This document shows, piece after piece, positions 48,287 to 51,635 of a stretch of 51,635 nt of DNA. The stretch's first letter is position 1, and each line of letters begins with the position of its first letter. The stretch covers positions 1 through 51,635 of the forward strand of contig CABXYN010000008.1 of the NCBI GenBank assembly GCA_902516395.1. Direction: 5' to 3'. This DNA is from an uncultured Pelagibacteraceae bacterium. GTDB lineage: Bacteria > Pseudomonadota > Alphaproteobacteria > Pelagibacterales > Pelagibacteraceae. The position numbers and the translations under genes are program-made. A model generated the notes under the pieces. That model saw only the letters and a list, made by a program, of their open reading frames with translations, was not told where the DNA came from and ran no database searches.

Positions 48287-49126
48287 TTAATCAAATAATT
48301 TTTTAAATTTTTGAAGTAAAGATTTTTGTTTATTTATATCTTGATTAATCTCAGCTTTTTTATATTTTTTATTTAAAATTTTATAAGATAATTCATACCA
48401 TTCGCTTGATTGATAATTATAACCAAGCAAAGAAGCATATTTCTTTGCCTCTTTTGTGAGGCCAAGTTTATAATTTATTTCGATTAATCTAAATAACGCT
48501 TCTTCTATAAAAATGGTCGTATCATAATCATCTACTATTGTTTTATATCTATTTATTGCTGGTATCCATTTTTCTCTATCAAGATAATAATTTGCAAGAT
48601 ACAACTCTTTTGAAGCTAGAATTTCTTGGATTAATTCGAGCTTATAACTTGCATCATTAGCAAAATCAGTATTAGGAAATTCTTTAATTAATAACATAAA
48701 ATATTTTTTTGATTTGATAATTTCACCTAAATCTTTTTTTTCATCAACTATCTGGTTATAATGGCTTATAGCTAATAAATAATAAGCATAATCTGTATCA
48801 GGATGGTTTTTGTATTTTTCAAGAAACCTCTCCAACTCAAAAATTGCATCAGAAAAATAGTATTGAGAATAATATGCATATGCTGCCATCAATGTTGATC
48901 TTGGAGCCCAAATAGATTGTGGATACAGAAGTTCTACCTCATTAAATTTCTTTGCTGCAAAAAAAATATCTCCTCTATTAAATTCCTTCAAACCTTCATT
49001 ATATGCTTCAATCATTTGTTGTTCTAAATTATCTTCTTTAATTAAAGAGACTTTATCTTTTTTTTCAGAACATGCTGTAATGGCTAATAAAATAAAAACA
49101 GATATAAGGAAATTATGAAATTTCAT
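48287..49126 (-). CDS. bamD: Outer membrane assembly lipoprotein BamD
   Basis: The 279-residue protein has a lipoprotein signal (LLAITAC, Cys19) and five TPR-like repeats such as AYAYYSQYYFSDAIFELERFLEKY and DYAYYLLAISHYNQI, the BamD/ComL pattern. It is part of the BAM complex that inserts outer membrane proteins. It is six bases upstream of ligA and 38 bases downstream of lpxC, all leftward. In many alphaproteobacteria recN lies between bamD and ligA; it is missing here. Confidence 0.92.
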   Translation of the reverse strand: MKFHNFLISVFILLAITACSEKKDKVSLIKEDNLEQQMIEAYNEGLKEFNRGDIFFAAKKFNEVELLYPQSIWAPRSTLMAAYAYYSQYYFSDAIFELERFLEKYKNHPDTDYAYYLLAISHYNQIVDEKKDLGEIIKSKKYFMLLIKEFPNTDFANDASYKLELIQEILASKELYLANYYLDREKWIPAINRYKTIVDDYDTTIFIEEALFRLIEINYKLGLTKEAKKYASLLGYNYQSSEWYELSYKILNKKYKKAEINQDINKQKSLLQKFKKLFD

Positions 49127-49164
49127 CAGAGAATTTTAACAGAATATTTTTAAAATTCTAATTT

Positions 49165-50088
49165 TTAAGCAATAGATTTAAGGTTGTGACGATTATTTAT
49201 TAATGAATGGGGTAAATTTTTTCCTTTAATCTCTAGTAAGGAATAGTTTTTAGTATCACTGAAGACTTTTCTCAATAATTTATTTGTTAAACTGTGGCCT
49301 CCATGTCTACATTTAAGAGATCCTATAATTCTATAACCGACTAAATATAGATCTCCCATACAGTCGAGAATTTTATGATTGACAAATTCATTTTTATTTC
49401 TCAATCCATTCTTATTAAGTATCTTGTCGTCTTTAACAACAATTGCATTCTCGAGGGAACCACCTTTTCCTAAACCAATCTTTTTAAGTTTATCTATATC
49501 TTCGTAAAGACAAAAAGTTCTTGAATTAAAAATATCATCCAGATTATCTTCAAATACATTAACTTTATTTTTCTGATTTTTTATAAATTGATTTTTATAA
49601 TTTATTTCAAACTCTATTTCTAAAGTTGTGTTCGATTTATCTAATGAAATATATTTGTTTCCTTCTTCTAATTCGATAAAATTATTAATTTTTATTAATT
49701 TAATTGGAACATCGCTGGTTTTCAATCCTGTTTCTTTTAAAATTTTTATAAAGTTTTTTGCTGACCCATCGAGAATTGGAACTTCTTGTGAATCAACTTC
49801 TACTATTGCATTGTCTACTCCCAGACCTAAAAGTGCAGCCATAAGATGCTCAATTGTTGATATTTTAACGCCAAACTGATTTGACACTGTGGTACAAAGC
49901 GTAGCTTCACTTACATTTTCAAAATTTGGAATTACAATATTATTTTCATTTAAATCTATTCTTTTAAAAATAATTCCAGAATTTGGATATGAAGGTAAAA
50001 TATTCATCTTCACTTGTTTTCCAGTATGGATGCCAATACCGGAGAAGGATACTTTTTTAGCTATAGTTGATTGTGATAAAACTGCCAT
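49165..50088 (-). CDS. lpxC: UDP-3-O-acyl-N-acetylglucosamine deacetylase
   Basis: The protein has KKVSFSGIGIHTGKQV, TIEHLMAALLGLGVDNAIVEVD (His zinc ligand), EVPILDGSAKNFIK, and the C-terminal HKILDCMGDLYLVG and KCRHGGHSLTNKLL (catalytic His and zinc site). It is the committed step in lipid A synthesis. I start at the ATG at 50088 (MAVLSQSTIAKKVSF), since LpxC is cytoplasmic and starts within about 10 residues of VSFSGIG; the longer frame to 50127 adds 13 hydrophobic residues that would mimic a signal peptide. Confidence 0.92.
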   Translation of the reverse strand: MAVLSQSTIAKKVSFSGIGIHTGKQVKMNILPSYPNSGIIFKRIDLNENNIVIPNFENVSEATLCTTVSNQFGVKISTIEHLMAALLGLGVDNAIVEVDSQEVPILDGSAKNFIKILKETGLKTSDVPIKLIKINNFIELEEGNKYISLDKSNTTLEIEFEINYKNQFIKNQKNKVNVFEDNLDDIFNSRTFCLYEDIDKLKKIGLGKGGSLENAIVVKDDKILNKNGLRNKNEFVNHKILDCMGDLYLVGYRIIGSLKCRHGGHSLTNKLLRKVFSDTKNYSLLEIKGKNLPHSLINNRHNLKSIA

Positions 50089-50149
50089 TAGCAAAATATA
50101 TAAAATGATAGAAGATTTAATATTCAAGTAATATTACAAGAAAATACAA

Positions 50150-51304
50150 TTATTTAGAAAATAGATTAAAAAATTTCTCAAAAAAGCCGTATTTATTTGG
50201 TTTTTTCTTTGTTTTTATAATAAAACTCTCTTCACTCATATTGTAATCAAGGCCAGCCTGACAAATAAAAGAATCATCTTCCTCATTATAAGAAATTATT
50301 TCAGAAATAAGTTTTTTTATTCTCAAATTATAATTGTTTAACAATAATTTAGCTCCACCTCCAATTAATATTAATTTTGTTTTTAAAAGAGGATCTATTT
50401 GTTTGATACTTTTTTTTTGAAACACAACTAAATTTATGATTTCATCTATCCGTGCCTCTATAACCTGTTTCAAAAGATCACCGGATATATTTTTTTCTAA
50501 AATTTCACTATATAGATTAGTTTGATTCAAATCGTTTTTGCTGAAAAATTTATCATTTTCTAATTTATTAAACTTTATTTTTAAGTCTTCTGAATAATCA
50601 AAATCCAGCTGTAAAACTTTAGAAATATCTTTTGTAATATTATTCCCACCTAATGGTATTGATTTAAATAACTCTAGTTTACCATTTTTAAAGATAAAAC
50701 CACTTGTTCTTTCGAAACCAATATCTAAAAAAAATAGAGAATCTGTAATACTAAAATTTTTCTTATATGAAATAGTTTTTACATAACTTGAGCAGTACAA
50801 ATTTAATATCTTTAAATTATTTTTTTTAAATTTATTAGATATATTTTCAATTAAAATTTTACTTAAACATATAAATTTGATTTCTAATATTAAAGACTTT
50901 ATTTTAATATCGTCAGAAATTTTTTCTAAAGTTTTATTCTCATCAGTTATAATATTGTTAATTAATAAATGTATTACTTGATCTTTAAAGTTATTTTGAG
51001 AAATTAAAAATAGAGCTTCTTCTATTAAACTATTATAAACCTTTTTAATTGATGTAGCATGGTCAAATACCTTTTTAATAGAAATATCTAAAGTGTAAAA
51101 CTTTGGGGAGTCATATAAAACAACAACATTATCTATATGCGAAGATAAATATTTTTCTGCATCTCTTATTAAAATATTTAACGATTTTTCTAAACTATCA
51201 ATAATTTTCTGTTTAGAAGAATAAATACTGTTATTTGTTTTGTTAAAAACTCCTAACTTTAAATTTTTAGATCCCACATCTATTATAGCATCAAAGTTAT
51301 TCAT
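50150..51304 (-). CDS. ftsA: Cell-division protein FtsA
   Basis: The 384-residue actin-like protein has the first phosphate loop IDVGSKNLKLGVF, ADP-binding FLDIGFERTSGFIFKNG, IPLGGNNITKDI, LILIGGGAKLLL and an amphipathic C-terminal helix (KYGFFEKFFNLFSK), as in FtsA membrane targeting. It links FtsZ to the membrane. It is strongly diverged and slightly short. It overlaps the ftsQ 3' end by eight bases and is followed by lpxC; ftsZ, which normally comes between, is not here. Confidence 0.85.
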   Translation of the reverse strand: MNNFDAIIDVGSKNLKLGVFNKTNNSIYSSKQKIIDSLEKSLNILIRDAEKYLSSHIDNVVVLYDSPKFYTLDISIKKVFDHATSIKKVYNSLIEEALFLISQNNFKDQVIHLLINNIITDENKTLEKISDDIKIKSLILEIKFICLSKILIENISNKFKKNNLKILNLYCSSYVKTISYKKNFSITDSLFFLDIGFERTSGFIFKNGKLELFKSIPLGGNNITKDISKVLQLDFDYSEDLKIKFNKLENDKFFSKNDLNQTNLYSEILEKNISGDLLKQVIEARIDEIINLVVFQKKSIKQIDPLLKTKLILIGGGAKLLLNNYNLRIKKLISEIISYNEEDDSFICQAGLDYNMSEESFIIKTKKKPNKYGFFEKFFNLFSK

Positions 51305-51635
51305 TAAAATTTGTTAATATAATTTGATTTGTTATTCTAAGATCTATAGTTTGTTTATTTGATAAGTTATCATTATCTAATAATTTTTTATAAATTTTTA
51401 TTGATTCATCTATATTTTGGGAAGGTAACTTTAGCGTTAGTTTATTTTTAAATAATAAGTCCCATCTTTTGGTTTTGTAATAAAAATATTTTTCTATTTT
51501 TTGCAGATCTACCTGATTATCATTTAACATATTTTGTAATTCAAGATATTCATCTATTCCGAATTCTCCAAAAACTAAAGGTATATAATTTGTTTCATTG
51601 AGTTGGTTCGATTTTATGAATTTTCCATTTTTACC
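51297..51635 (-). CDS. ftsQ: Cell-division protein FtsQ, C-terminal part (cut by window edge)
   Basis: The open frame continues to the right edge, giving 112 residues: NETNYIPLVFGEFGIDEYLE, then KIEKYFYYKTKRWDLLFKN and LKLPSQNIDESI, the POTRA-beta end of FtsQ. An ATG at 51530 lies inside and is not the start. FtsQ bridges FtsL/FtsB with the periplasmic division machinery. Coupled to ftsA by overlap. Identity rests on the position and VFGE and RWD-like motifs. Confidence 0.78.
   Translation of the reverse strand, partial: GKNGKFIKSNQLNETNYIPLVFGEFGIDEYLELQNMLNDNQVDLQKIEKYFYYKTKRWDLLFKNKLTLKLPSQNIDESIKIYKKLLDNDNLSNKQTIDLRITNQIILTNFNE

Noticed and set aside
49165-50127. LpxC with a signal-peptide-like N terminus
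   Set aside because: LpxC is cytoplasmic and the internal ATG at 50088 gives a standard start; the hydrophobic prefix is best explained as leader sequence read in frame.

Overview
This 51.6-kb stretch is very AT-rich (roughly 30% G+C by eye), almost entirely coding, and has gene borders that touch or overlap. Together with a blue-type proteorhodopsin, a TRAP (DctPQM) uptake system, a eukaryote-type NADP isocitrate dehydrogenase and an ftsQ-ftsA-lpxC order, this points to a streamlined marine alphaproteobacterium of the SAR11/Pelagibacterales type. I see no rRNA, tRNA, CRISPR, insertion sequence or prophage. No gap without a gene exceeds about 300 bases; the largest is the 215-base region between the rhodopsin and prpE.

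Layout. 1-7.1 kb: a partial FAD oxidoreductase, an EamA permease and a divergent 5-oxoprolinase set (pxpB, pxpC / pxpA), a small TPR protein and a TRAP transporter with a terminator hairpin between dctP and dctQM. 7.2-15.1 kb: a TerC-family membrane protein, then a long minus-strand run psd-pssA-glycosyltransferase-rlmE-guaB-TPR protein-guaA-gloA-panB (phospholipid, rRNA modification, GMP synthesis, methylglyoxal detoxification, pantothenate). 15.2-22.6 kb: icd, alaS, recA, a TolC-like protein and a glycerate-kinase-like P-loop protein. 22.6-25.3 kb: two GFA zinc proteins and a umuDC error-prone polymerase operon. 25.3-31.7 kb: the most accessory-looking part, with a secreted lyase-like protein, a DUF1501/DUF1800 pair, and a GT2 / 41-aa membrane peptide / ArnT-like glycosyltransferase trio. 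31.7-39.7 kb: dksA, a redox and light block (GST, ferredoxin reductase, ferredoxin, proteorhodopsin), prpE, pyrC, ygfZ and a MazG-like protein. 39.8-51.6 kb: fumC, an AsmA-like protein, uvrD-type helicase, pepP, ligA, bamD, lpxC, ftsA and the 3' part of ftsQ.

How parts fit together. recA and umuD share an almost identical LexA-type box (direct repeat GAAC-N7-GAAC) placed over their promoters, so a small SOS regulon is visible. Proteorhodopsin lies directly upstream of ferredoxin and its reductase, but a strong terminator separates them.

Main points for a second look: single-base A-run insertions that break icd and rlmE, with intact protein sequence continuing in the next frame; a CBS-less IMP dehydrogenase; an overlooked 41-residue membrane peptide translationally coupled on both sides; the shared SOS box; and the absence of ftsZ between ftsA and lpxC. 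I did not find a clearly novel multi-gene system; the 25.3-31.7 kb region is the best place to look for undescribed biochemistry.
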